Assembly (NCBI GenBank): GCA_944472135.2
Contig: OX235263.1
Coordinates: forward strand, 29,131,379-29,195,378
DNA: 64,000 bases
Source of the DNA: Trichobilharzia regenti
Taxonomy: Eukaryota > Platyhelminthes > Trematoda > Strigeidida > Schistosomatidae
Direction of reading: 5' to 3'
Of the stretch, positions 33,131-44,419 are shown in pieces. Within the stretch, counting starts at the first letter, position 1. Each line of letters opens with the position of its first letter. The notes under the pieces are model-generated. The model did not search any database, was not told where the DNA came from, and saw only the letters and a program-made list of their open reading frames with translations. Position numbers and translations under genes: made by a program.

Positions 33131-33590
33131 GCATAAAACGAGTAAGTGGTATCCCGGCAATATCAATGACTACAACAAGCCTAGGAGTTATGCTCTACAA
33201 ATTTTACTTTACTGAATACTCCATCAGACTTTACATAAACACTCGACAGATATCAAATTTATACAGAAAGTCGGTAGGATTTAGTAAACTAAAAGTAATT
33301 TCGGTTTCCATAGGAATTCTCCGTGCCGAATTTATTCCTTTAAGGGCCTACAGAGATTAAGGCTTCAATTAAATAACACTGACGCGGAATAAATTCCATT
33401 CTTCATTACTAAACTGAATGAAAAGAATCATGTTTTTATTCTAAAAACAGAGGCATTCGTAATGTTTTCCTTTATGTAAATGAAGTTACATACAGTTGCA
33501 ATAAGAACTCAGTGCAACTCGATGCACAATAGTATATATATATATATAAACTGAAAATTAATGTCCTCCTTACCTTATGAACAACCTGTT

Positions 33591-33845
33591 TTTATTCCAG
33601 GATAATAACTTTCGTTCACCTATGAACCTGAGTTATGTATATGAAATCGCAATATCACATCAGTTAAATTTTCCCCCCAAACCAAGGCCACTTGAAACCA
33701 ATAGCAAAATAGCAACAAGCGTCATTGAGGAGATATGCGATAAAGTCGCTCTATCTGACAAGTGCAGTTTTGGCTTGAACAAAGATTTATGTTATAAAAA
33801 TAAAGAGGTGGAAAAAAATTCCAGAAACTGTACAAGAAGTTCATA
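33591..33845 (+). CDS. Candidate terminal exon of an unidentified gene
   Basis: A pyrimidine-rich acceptor (TGTTTTTATTCCAG) precedes an open frame of about 84 codons ending at TAA 33843-33845. The peptide (NNFRSPMNLSYVYEIAISHQ, then PPKPRPLE and SVIEEICDKVALSDKC) is not low-complexity and matches no repeat in the window. It lies 25 bases from the 5' LTR of copy A. No upstream exon was identified and the family is unknown, so this may be chance. Confidence 0.25.
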
Positions 33846-33869
33846 ATGCTTAACGCTCTGAATGGAATA

Positions 33870-34228
33870 TGTCAATGGAGTTGAAGATTGAACGATCAAT
33901 TCATGGTTGTTTGCTCAAAACCAACTTCCCCAATTTTCGCGGAGGCATCAATACGACAGTCATCGTCTCATCGGTCGCTGTTCAGGAAGAAGTCAGTAGC
34001 AAACCATCAGAAGTAATCTTATGATTTATTATTGTAATATTTGTTCACAGACCTTAATAGAAATATTTTTTATATGTTGGTGTTGCAATAAAGAATTCCC
34101 AAGCGGCCAATCGGTGTTTTGGTTTTCGCGTCCGTTACTATTAAGCGTTTCTGAAAAACTGCAAGGAACAACGTGGGCCCGAGCGTAGCAAGAGCTGGGC
34201 ATTGACGGTTTATGAGACGTGACTGACA
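33870..34228 (+). repeat. BEL/Pao 5' LTR, copy A
   Basis: The LTR starts TGTCAATGG and ends GTGACTGACA, giving inverted ends. AATAAA lies near 34090. It pairs with 45568-45925. Confidence 0.9.
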
Positions 34229-34403
34229 GTTTCTGATGGTAGAAACAGACTTTGGCGGATTCAGACAGTTGGTGAAAGTTTGGATAGTCACCGTTCATCT
34301 TCCCTGGTGCCGGTAAAGTCCTCTTTGAACAAGCAATATCTGGAACTTTTCTCGAATTGGGTCAAGTTCAACAATGCCTGGGTCAAAGAAGGGACAGAGT
34401 GTC

Positions 34404-35735
34404 TTAATATCATCTCGTGCCTGCAAAAATTCAGGAGCAGATGCCAAAGCAGATGAGCTACATCCTGGCCAATTGTCAACCACCGGTGGTGTCATAAGAT
34501 TTCGCAATGCGTCAAGCAGTTTGAGACTACTTTCTGATGAAGATTTTACCACAGCTGAACGTACTGTCGGTATATCCAGAGAATAAAGAAAACGTTGCAA
34601 GCACAATTGGACACTCATATGTGTAAGTGTATGCCTTTCATGTTCCGCCTCAATCTGGGACATCAGTTTTTCACTCATCGCTTCCATGTTTGAAATGAGA
34701 CCTTTGCCTTGATTCACTACTTCCTGCACAAACGAAATGTTTTGTACAACGACGTCATAACTCTCCACGGCTTTCTTTTGTTCTTCCTTCAGCGATTCAC
34801 CTTTTTGTAGTTTCTCACGATATCCATCGAATTTGCTCTTCCGTTTTACTAGATTATTTTGCCTACGCATAAGATATTTTTTTTTTTTAATTTATTTTCA
34901 TATAAACATAAATTTACATGAAATGCATGCCATTTTTACAGGCACGATCAAGGATGATATAATGTCAAATCTTAAATTGTCTACAAGTTAATAATGTTTC
35001 AACAGTTAAATATTTGATATATATATAAATACACATTGTCTGAACTAGGCTGTATAGTTATTGAATTGTACAATTGTCCTCCAGGTTGAGCGGGAAAATC
35101 GACTTCGTTTCGTTTTCATCCCGTGGTTGTAGGCATACGATAATCAACCAATATTGAGGTAAGTACAACGTTTACAAGGAATTGGAAGCTGTTTTAGAAA
35201 AATTAAAGTGCTGTGGTGTAACATTAAAGTGTAATAGATTAAGTGAGTGAAATATATCATTAACAAACAGATTTATATAGAAAACAGAATGGGGAAGTAA
35301 TTAATCCTTAGGCCGACAACGTTCATTTGCAATGTATAATGAAACCAATATATTTTATACTATCATGCGTTCACTTTTGGCTTTAATACAATTATTTTCA
35401 AGCCAGTTGTCTTTATTTCATGTCTTTTTTTCTATTTGGTACACAACCGTACCCTCCAGAGAATAGGAATAGAATAAGTCGAATCAAATTCATAAAGAGC
35501 TATAAAATGTTAGGTTTAATGGAATATAATGAGAATCAAGTAAAGACGTTATTAGAAAATAAGTGAGACAAGATATTTTGAAGTGGTATTTAAAGATCTG
35601 ACAATGGATAGCAAGTTAATTCATAAGATGCCCCATAAATCTGTGCAGATCCCACGTGGTCGCATCATTTGACACGAAACCCCTAACTAGATCACCTGGG
35701 GTCTCCGACTCCGGCATCTCTGTCAAAGAAAAGAC
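34404..35735 (-). pseudogene. Caprin-like cellular gene fragment inside gag
   Basis: The minus strand encodes a segment resembling the N-terminal helical region of caprin RNA-binding proteins. The frame 34404-34870 includes RRQNNLVKRKSKFDGYREKL, a KGESL turn, AVESYDVVVQNISFVQEVV and EAEHERHTL, the typical lysine-rich helix, tyrosine and 'KGE-L' order. A further piece at 35664-35722 reads MPESETPGDLVRGFVSN after TTTGACAG and could be the protein start. Repeat X (34880-35663) separates them. The fragment stops at 34404 in mid-ORF, reading out of frame into antisense gag. A ~24 base stretch (GTCAAAGAAGGGACAGAGTG...) flanks it on both sides with about three differences. Caprins bind mRNA and stress-granule partners; this piece lacks the C-terminal half and is not a functional gene. 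Confidence 0.75.
34880..35663 (-). repeat. Repeat X, copy 2, inserted in the caprin-like fragment
   Basis: This minus-oriented copy has an A/T tail at 34872-34895 and is 5'-truncated at 35663 within GTGGTCGCATC. It matches copies 37151 and 45930 closely. It interrupts the caprin-like reading frame and so inserted after the capture. Confidence 0.75.
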
Positions 35736-36569
35736 AGAGGGTCTTGGATGCAAACAGGAAAGTAAGTCATGGTGACTTGTCTGTTAATTGTAACGATGTG
35801 TCTGATGTTAAGCATGACATGGTTGATGTTACTGTTTCGCCGTTCAGGATAATAGGAACATCAAACTCCCTAAATTTGAACCACGGTGTTTCGATGGAAA
35901 CCCAGCTGATTATTTACAATTTGTAAAGGAGTTTGAGGTCATGCTGAGTGGTTTTCTATTAAGTGATGAATTGAAGTTAATGTATTTGATGAGATATTGC
36001 ACTGGAGATGCTTCAAGAGCTATACAGTGCTGTAAGTTGGTGAAGCCAAAAGAGGGCTACTACGAGGCTATGAGCATATTACGTCAAAGGTTTGGGAGAC
36101 CTTCGATGATTGCAGGGAAATTATTCGAGGCTGTTAAGGGTAATGGTGGTCAATTACAGGATGACTCCCAGGCACTTACTGAGTTTTTAGATAATTTGCT
36201 AATTTACAAGAATGCAATGATTTCGATGAATCGCATGAGTGACCTTAACTCGAGTTTTATACTAGAAGTAATAGCAAGACGTCTACCTACTCGACTGCAA
36301 AGGAAGTGGAGGATGAGGGTATCGAGCCAAAATTTGATGATATCCTGAAACTGGTAAATACTAGTGTCAATCAATCTATGAGCAAGTTTGCCAGTATATT
36401 GAATCTCACCATGGAGGAGTCTGAAGGAAAAACGCAATCATTGATGACGAGTAGGCCTCAGGGAGGTGGATATCGAGAAGGCTCCATGATGTCCAGTAAT
36501 GCATATAGACCTAGTGAGTGCAACAGGTTTCGTAGTACATCCTCAACAGATAAGTTACAAGATGCAAGA

Positions 36570-36927
36570 TGTCAATCACGTCTCATAAACCGTTAATGCC
36601 CAGCTCTCGCTACGCTCGGGCCCACGCTGTTCCTCGAAGATTTCAGAAACGCTTAGTTATAACGCACGAAAAAACCAAAACACCGATCTGCCGCTTGATA
36701 TTTCTTTATTGTTACACCAACATATAAAAAGAATAAGCGAACTAAGGTCTGAAAACAAATATTACAATAATAAATCATTGTATTACTTCTGACGATGTTT
36801 CACTCTTCTTTCTGAACAGCGACCGATGAGACGATGACTGTCGTATTGATGCCTCCGCGAAAATTGGGGAAGTTGATTTTAAGCAAACAACCAACAATTG
36901 ATCGTTCAATCTCCAACTGCATTGACA
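36570..36927 (-). repeat. BEL/Pao 3' LTR, copy B
   Basis: 358 bp with TGTCAAT and ATTGACA ends. On the minus strand it is preceded by a purine-rich tract (AAGGAGAAAAGGG). It is of the same subfamily as the LTRs of copy E. Confidence 0.9.
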
Positions 36928-37150
36928 CTACCCGGCAAAAGAGGGATCCAACCCTTTTCTCCTTCACGACCAATGCACGTTGACTTGGATGCCATTGCGA
37001 GAACCTGGGTCACACGGACAGAGCTGAAATGGAAAACAAACAGAAAAGCCAACACACCACAAGCATACCCACAGCACTATCTCACACATCAATGACGACC
37101 TGCGCCTCCAGACAGAGACATCCTCTTGACATCTTGCAACACAGTCGCCA

Positions 37151-39052
37151 CTTACTACTAATAATAATAATGAATAATAATAATTTATTTTCATATAAAC
37201 ATAAATTTACATGAAAATGCATGCCATTTTTACAGGCACGATCAAGGATGATATAATGTCAAATCTTAAATTGTCTACAAGTTAATAATGTTTCAACAGT
37301 TAAATATTTGATATATATATAATTACACATTGTCTGAACCAGGCCGTATAGTTATTGAATTGTACAGTTGTCCTCCAGGTTGAGCGGGAAAATCGACTTC
37401 GTTTCGTTTTCATCCCGTGGTTGTAGGCATACGATAACCAACCAATATTGAGGTAAGTACAACGTTTACAAGGAATTGGAAGCTGTTTTAGAAAAATTAA
37501 AGTGCTGTGGTGTAACATTAAAGTGTAATAGATTAAGTGAGTGAAATATATCATTAATAAACACATTTATATAGAAAACAGAATGGGGAAGTAATTAATC
37601 CTTAGGCCGACAACGTTCATTTGCAATGTATAATGAAACCAATATATTTTATACTATCATGATGTCCACTTTTGGCTTTAATACAATTATTTTCAAGCCA
37701 GTTGTTTTTATTTCATGTCTTTTTTTCTATTTGGTGCACAACCGTACCCTCCAGAGAATAGGAATAGAATAAGTCGAATCAAATTCATAAAGAGCTATAA
37801 AATGTTAGGTTTAATGGAATATAATGAGAATCAAGTAAAGACGTTATTAGAAAATAAGTGAGACAAGATATTGTGAAGTGGTATTTAAAGATCTGACAAT
37901 GGATAGCAAGTTAATTCATAAGATGCCCCATAAATCTGTGCAGATCCCACGTGGTCGCATCTCAACAATAGGCTGAGCGAATGGTATATATTTAAAGGTA
38001 GAAGCATTATCTGTCAAGGCGTTCACTATTATCTTTTTCAAGATAAAGATCTAAGCCCTCATAAAAATCAGAAATATCTCGAGCCTTTAATTTGTATATT
38101 GCTGTTCCTGCAGAATGGGGCGATTCACCTTAGTGACCACCACCATATCTACTGATCAGCTAACGCCACCCTCCCTCCTTTTTTGATGTTAGGCTCTGAG
38201 ACTATGATTATTATGGCTACCGCAAATATATTGCTTGGTACCAGACATGTTCGTACCCCATATTCCATCTCCCTAGCTTTCTTAATGAGTGCTTCCAATA
38301 GGTCTCCACGTACATCTTTACGAACATATTATATATGTGTGCATGCATCCTGATGAACAGATTACTTTATAAGAAGTTAAAACCTTAAAGAGTAAAACGA
38401 ATAGGTATTGTGAATAGTGGAGCAAGATTTAGCAGAATACTATAGTTAAGGTTCAATTTAGGTAGTATGGACTGAAGGTAAGGTCGGTTGGCAGGACTTA
38501 GTGTACTAAATTTTCATGACAGTCTTATATATAGTAAACATCTGACATTGCAAAGTAACGTGTCTAGACATATTATAAAAAGATATTAACACAGAACCAA
38601 CGAAATTTTGGCGTTTTTTAACAATACTGCAGTGTGTGTATACTGAAGAATGGTGGTTAGTCTACAGGGAGCCGTAGAGTAAATCAAACCATATATGATA
38701 AGAGTATAATCAATAATATAGTTCGTATATCAAATATTACACTAGGTTCAATAATTGAGTGTTATAAGGGAAACAAGCGTGGTAAAGCAAGAGAACATTT
38801 GATGCATAAATATTTTAAGTATTTTAATATCCATCTAATTTAAGAGTTGAACATGCATGATTAATAAGTATTATTATATTAGTATATACATATGTAAAAC
38901 GTTAAAAGGTGTGGATGCTATTACAATTATTTCCAGTGTTACTTTCACCAACACAACTTAGTGAAAATTATAGAGAATAGAAATCAGTAAATTAGTTAAC
39001 GTTCGCTGCGTGAGTATTAGAGTCGAGATATACGTATGTGACTATACTGAAG
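37151..39052 (-). repeat. Repeat X, copy 3
   Basis: A minus-oriented copy about 1.9 kb long, ending in a (TTA)n tail at 37151-37185. It is close to copy 4 (45930-48050) along almost all its length. Its 5' side joins the CR1-like ORF end at 39053. Frames within it are not coding. Confidence 0.7.
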
Positions 39053-39971
39053 ACTGGACTGGCCTTCAATTTCCGTTCTACCAACAGTTGTGGTCTTTTA
39101 GACGAGCTAGGGTGGACATGTTAAAGTGTCTTTCTAGGCTCCGTTTGAACCCATCAGGGTTTTCACAACATCTTATTTCAGGTGGTAGTTGGTTCCAAAG
39201 AGTGCAATATTTTATGGTGAAAAAGTTTGCCCTAATGGATTTTCTGTGGGTAGCCACCTTGACAAGGTAGTCGTGGTTTCGCAGCTGATATGATTTAATA
39301 TTTTCCCAAGTTATGGATGAGTTACTGTAGCAGTGTTTCCTAATGACTTTGAAGAGTAGAAATAGGTTGCACTTCACTCTCCTTAACCACAGAGGCTCTA
39401 ATTTCAGACGTACACACCTGTCAACATATTCCACTTGTTGGTCGAACCCTATTATGCGTTTCGTGAGGAATCTCTGGACACTTTCGATTTTTTTTCTGTC
39501 TACAGTCCTGAGGTTACTAAATAGGAGAGCACAATATTCAAGTTTGGGACGGATACATGTCCTATATATAGCTAATCTTGCTTCTTGGGTGTAGAAGTTA
39601 CGCAGTACAAAGCCAGTAAGTCGTTTACAGTCAGATACAACCTTATTTGCGTGATCGGAAAAGGATAAATCTGAGTATGTTATCCCGAGGTCTGTGACTG
39701 TGTTCAGTTTTGAGAGGAGCTTACCGTACATGTATAGGCACATTATCGGTTTCCAGCGTCCAAGGTGGGTTATACCGCACTTGTCTGGGTTGAAAGTCAG
39801 TTGCCACTTTTCGCTCCAATCGCCTAGATCATTTAAGTCTTGTTGGATCTTGCTTTCGACGCTCATATCACCGTACTAATAATCATCTGCAAAAAGGTAT
39901 GGCTTGCCATACTTGATTACAGAGACTATGTCATTTATAAATAAGAGGAATAGAATAGGGCCAAGAACTAA
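39053..39971 (-). pseudogene. CR1-like LINE reverse transcriptase C-terminus, 5'-truncated
   Basis: The minus frame 39078-39866 (262 codons) carries LGDWSEKWQLTFNPDKCG, a TDLGITYSDLSFSDHANKVV block, KRLTGFVLRNFYTQEA, PKLEYCALLFSNL and the C-terminal LWNQLPPEIR. Upstream, out of frame, YLFADD (motif C) is followed directly by a stop, and LGPILFLLFINDIVS precedes it. The copy starts at about 39971 inside the non-coding end of BEL/Pao copy B. Together with repeat X it forms one 2.8 kb insertion. Confidence 0.8.
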
Positions 39972-40439
39972 AATGACTCCTGCAGAATGCGACACGACCA
40001 TAGCACCAACTCATGATACTCTACGAACATCCTCTTATCCACTCACTACCAATTACCACTGCAATCGCTTGTCACTCATTCTGCCTCAGTTCTAGTAGCG
40101 GTGACGCATGCGAGCCTCAGTCGTTTACACTCTTTCTCCCCGGCGTGTTGGACCGCAGCTAACAATTATCTCTGTGTGCATTTCATTCTCAGCAATAGCC
40201 TAGCCTCCCCGGCATATACGACCCATCTGCTGTCCTTAACATCAATCAATTCATTCATGGATGTAGAAGACTCAAAACAACTTCAGAAATAATCACGACG
40301 AAAATTTTGACAAATTTACGCAATAACAACAAGACACGAAAACAACAAGTAAAAACAATGAATCCAAAATACACCAATTGCTATGACACACCACACGTAT
40401 ATACAAATAGTACAAACAACCTCGCAGATCGTGTCTCGA

Positions 40440-40890
40440 TGGAATTCCTTTGAAGAATCGCAGGACTTACACCAGTACGCCCACAACCCTTCTCAGGTTG
40501 ACGATTGTAATTTGTGGAATGTCCAGACACAAACAAGATTAACCAACAATTACATCAATTGGAACTCACACAATTATTTAACACAAACATATGTACTATC
40601 ACTACATCAAATGTTGTGTATTCTGGCACGGCAAACTACCCTTGAAGAACTGTAGGACTTACAGCAGTACGCCTACATTCCTTCTCAGGTTGATGATCCA
40701 AGTGGAAGTCGTCCGGACACAAACAGAATTACCAACAGATAGATGGAAGATGATATCAATTCAGTATATACAATATGAACATATGCACAAAATCACACAC
40801 CAAGCACAGTGGACTGCTCATTGATGCGCTACCCTTTGAAGAATTGTAGGACTTACAGCAGTACGCCTACAACCCTTCTCAGGTTGACGC
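40440..40890 (-). repeat. Tandem repeat in BEL/Pao non-coding end, three units (copy B)
   Basis: A block with CAACCTGAGAAGG, GGCGTACTG and TAAGTCCT (minus reading) occurs three times at about 185-190 base spacing, starting right after the gag stop. The arrangement is the same in copy A at 44420-44870. Confidence 0.8.
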
Positions 40891-42838
40891 TCTAGGTTGG
40901 AAAATCGTCGCAGAGTTAACTTCCTTCTATGAGCTATATCCTCAAATCTCAACGGCAACACGCCCATGTCATTGTATCGTAGAATATAGATGACCAACAA
41001 ACACACGACGTATCTGGTCAACCAAGCGTAGAAGCAGAGTAATTTACACCAAAGATAATAGCATTCAAATAGTAACTTGAAACTAGAAATGCCTTTATTC
41101 ATGCAAGTCAATTTAACAATTACTCTCTCCTTTACACTTGGCTTATCCTCACTAAACTGACCATTGATATTCGTCCTTTCAAACGAACTGATACTAGCAT
41201 AGTCATTGCACAAGATACTTGAGTTGATGGGTATCTGTTTCATTGTGGATGAAAACACCAACGATGACTGAGTGACACAAGGTGGTGAACTTAGCGGTGG
41301 ATCAGAAGCTGTTCTTTTTCGGCTTTCAGATAGTTGTCCGACTGCAAGATTACCACCACTGCTGTCTTTCACTACTAGTTCGGGTTTAGCACTATCATCT
41401 GATGATAGGTGGGCTACATGCTGATCAATTACACTGACGGTCTCACAAGTATGCATGCCTTCTGCAACTGCACCTGCATTTATTTCTACTTCACGTTCAA
41501 GTTGTACAGAACTTTATTTAACTTAGCAGTAGTAGGCATATCCCTCATCTCATCATGATCAACCAAAGACAACTGTGAAGTATCATGATCATTATCACGA
41601 ATATTCACTTTACCGTCAACTTCATCATTTTCAAACTCTTTAATAACAGAAGTAGACAATTTTGGTTCCTCCTCACAAATCATTAAAGGTTGTATATCTT
41701 CACTCTGACTAGTTATACTTTGTAAACTTGTGGAGTCAGAACTGGACTCTGAAGCAGTAACCCTATTCTGTGACACTCTATTCAACAACGGCTTACCAGT
41801 TGCAACTACAGATTTCTTCGCAACACCGTTATCGTCACACAATTCGAAGTCAGACCTGGAGTTTACATTTAGCTTATCACTGAACTTGCTCACCGGTTCA
41901 CAGTTCACTTCTGTATGCACCTCTTGCACACGTGTAAAAGAAAACCGTGTTTGTATTGCATCTTGTAACTTATCTGTTGAGGATGTACTACGAAACCTGT
42001 TGCACTCACTAGGTCTATATGCATTACTGGACATCATGGAGCCTTCTCGATATCCACCTCCCTGAGGCCTACTCGTCATCAATGATTGCGTTTTTCCTTC
42101 AGACTCCTCCATTCTAATGGTGAGATTCAATATACTGGCAAACTTGCTCATAGATTGATTGACACTAGTATTTACCAGTTTCAGGATATCATCAAATTTT
42201 GGCTCGATACCCTCATCCTCCAAAAAAAAAAAAAAAAAAAAAAACTTCCTTTGCAGTCGAGTAGGTAGACGTCTTGCTATTACTTCTAGTATAAAACTCG
42301 AGTTAAGGTCACTCATGCGATTCATCGAAATCATTGCATTCTTGTAAATTAGCAAATTATCTAAAAACTCAGTAAGTGCCTGGGAGTCATCCTGTAATTG
42401 ACCACCATTACCCTTAACAGCCTCGAATAATTTCCCTGCAATCATCGAAGGTCTCCCAAACCTTTGACGTAATATGCTCATAGCCTCGTAGTAGCCCTCT
42501 TTTGGCTTCACCAACTTACAGCACTGTATAGCTCTTGAAGCATCTCCAGTGCAATATCTCATCAAATACATTAACTTCAATTCATCACTTAATAGAAAAC
42601 CACTCAGCATGACCTCAAACTCCTTTACAAATTGTAAATAATCAGCTGGGTTTCCATCGAAACACCGTGGTTCAAATTTAGGGAGTTTGATGTTCCTATT
42701 ATCCCTGAACGGCGAAACAGTAACATCAACCATGTCATGCTTAACATCAGACACATCGTTACAATTAACAGACAAGTCACCATGACTTACTTTCCTGTTT
42801 GTATCCAAGACACTCTGTCCCTTCTTTGACCCAGGCAT
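40818..42838 (-). pseudogene. BEL/Pao gag, copy B
   Basis: From ATG 42838 a 450-codon frame runs through NIKLPKFEPRCFDGNPADYL and the DUF1759-like core (to ~residue 200). A phenylalanine run encoded by 23 T and an acidic Ser-rich region follow. One missing A near 41510 shifts frame; the rest continues in 40818-41456 (EVEINAGAV in other copies, then a DSSGGNLAVGQLSESRKRT segment). The last ~60 codons hold two hydrophobic stretches (LLFECYYLWCKLLCFYAWL and VVCLLVIYIL). An 8-base loss near 40917 alters the final residues. There is no CCHC zinc knuckle, protease or reverse transcriptase. An intact gag would be about 670 residues. Confidence 0.85.
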
Positions 42839-42982
42839 TGTTGAACTTGGCCCAATTCCAAAAAGGTTCCAGATATTGCTTGTTCAAATAGGACTTGACC
42901 GGCACCAGGAAAGATGAACGGCGACTATCCTAACTTTCACCAACTGTTTCAATCCGCCAGATCCGTTTCCATCGTCAGAAAC

Positions 42983-43340
42983 TGTCAATCACGTCTCATA
43001 AACCGTTAATGCCCAGCTCTCGCTACGCTCGGGCCCACGCTGTTCCTCGAAGATTTCAGAAACGCTTAGTTATAACGCACGAAAAAACCAAAACACCGAT
43101 CTGCCGCTTGATATTTCTTTATTGTTACACCAACATATATAAAGAATAAGCGAACTAAGGTCTGAAAACAAATATTACAATAATAAATCATTGTATTACT
43201 TCTGACAATGTTTCACTCTTCTTTCTGAACAGCGACCGATGAGACGATGACTGTCGTATTGATGCCTCCGCGAAAATTGGGGAAGTTGATTTTAAGCAAA
43301 TAACCAACAATTGATCGTTCAATCTTCAACTGCATTGGCA
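42983..43340 (-). repeat. BEL/Pao 5' LTR, copy B
   Basis: 358 bp. The plus-strand left end is TGTCAATCACG and the right end is TGCATTGGCA, where the usual TTGACA has become TTGGCA. It pairs with 36570-36927. Confidence 0.88.
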
Positions 43341-44416
43341 CAAGTCAAACATGGTTGTGTTTCACACGTTTTCAAGAAGTGCGTGCAAAGGTGAACTGTG
43401 AACCAGTAAGCAAGGTCAGTGATAAGCTAAATGTAAACTCCAGATCTGACTCCAAATTGTGTGACGATAACGGTTTGGTCAGGAATTCTGTAGTTACAAC
43501 TGGTAAGTCATTGTTGAATAGATTGTCACAGAATAGATTTGCTGCTTCTGAGTCCAGTTCTGACCCTATAAGTTTACAAGGTATTACAATTCAGAGTGTA
43601 GGTATAAAACCTTCTAGAAATTGCGAAAAGGAACCAAAATTGTCTACTTCTGTTATTAAAGAGTTTGAAAATGATGAAGTTGACGGTAAAGTGAATATTC
43701 GTGATAATGATCATGATACTTCACAGTTGTCTTTGGTTGATCATGATGAGATGAGGGATATGCCTACTACTGCTAAGTTAAATAAAAGTTCTGTACAACT
43801 TGAACGTGAAGTAGAAATAAATGCAGGTGCAGTTGCAGAAGGCATGCATACTTGTGAGACCGTCAGTGTAATTGATCAGCATGTAGCCCACCTATCATCA
43901 GATGATAGTGCTAAACCCGAACTAGTAGTGAAAGACAGCAGTGGTGGTAATCTTGCAGTCGGACAACTATCTGAAAGCCGAAAAAGAACAGCTTCTGATC
44001 CACCGCTAAGTTCACCACCTTGTGTCACTCAGTCATCGTTGGTGTTTTCATCCACAATGAAACAGATACCCATCAACTCAAGTATCTTGTGCAATGACTA
44101 TGCTAGTATCAGTTCGTTTGAAAGGACGAATATCAATGGTCAGTTTAGTGAGGATAAGCCAAGTGTAAAGGAGAGAGTAATTGTTAAATTGACTTGCATG
44201 AATAAAGGCATTTCTAGTTTCAAGTTACTATTTGAATGCTATTATCTTTGGTGTAAATTACTCTGCTTCTACGCTTGGTTGACCAGATACGTCGTGTGTT
44301 TGTTGGTCATCTATATTCTACGATACAATGACATGGGCGTGTTGCCGTTGAGATTTGAGGATATAGCTCATAGAAGGAAGTTAGCAAATGGACTCTGCGA
44401 CGATTTTCCAACCTAG
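43341..44416 (+). CDS. BEL/Pao gag C-terminal part, copy A
   Basis: The open frame (353 codons from the first ATG at 43355) continues copy A's gag after nested copy B. Residues to about 95 match copy D's subfamily (NGLVRNSVVTTGKSLLNRLS). From EPKLSTSVIKEFENDEVDGK onward it is nearly identical to copy B. The end carries two hydrophobic segments (LLFECYYLWCKLLCFYAWL, VVCLLVIYILRYND) and then RFEDIAHRRKLANG. The hydrophobic end could be a membrane anchor or a leftover of a deleted pol/env region. The frame is open but is not a complete protein. Confidence 0.75.
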
Positions 44417-44419
44417 AGC

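Larger units (their letters stand above)
34374..36569 (+). pseudogene. BEL/Pao gag 5' part (copy A), split by insertions
   Basis: The gag ATG at 34374 gives MPGSKKGQSVL before the caprin-like insertion. Gag resumes near 35740 (LDANRKVSHGDLSV). After a 1-base loss near 35848 the frame 35941-36348 covers the DUF1759-like core: LKLMYLMRYCTGDASRAIQ, YYEAMSILRQRFGRPSM and LTEFLDNLL. DUF1759 is a hallmark of BEL/Pao Gag proteins, which build the particle. A 22-base loss at ~36307 shifts frame again. The rest of the gag lies beyond nested copy B, at 43341. Confidence 0.85.
36570..43340 (-). mobile_element. BEL/Pao LTR element, copy B (gag-only), nested in A
   Basis: On the minus strand this copy comprises a 5' LTR (43340-42983), leader, gag from ATG 42838, a tandem-repeat region, a 3' end (37150-36928) and a 3' LTR (36927-36570). 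A LINE plus repeat X (37151-39971) interrupts the region before the 3' LTR. Flanks are CAAGA (36565-36569) and CAAGT (43341-43345), a near-perfect 5 bp target duplication, and the gag of copy A continues seamlessly across it. So B inserted into A's gag. Confidence 0.9.

Noticed and set aside
33534..33548. (TA)n run as a promoter TATA box for the frame at 33577
   Set aside because: It is a simple microsatellite, and the frame is better explained as an internal or terminal exon after an acceptor.
36295..36320. The ~22-base difference in gag as a spliced intron
   Set aside because: The segment contains a GTAAGA-like donor but no AG acceptor, and it is shorter than the smallest introns seen here.
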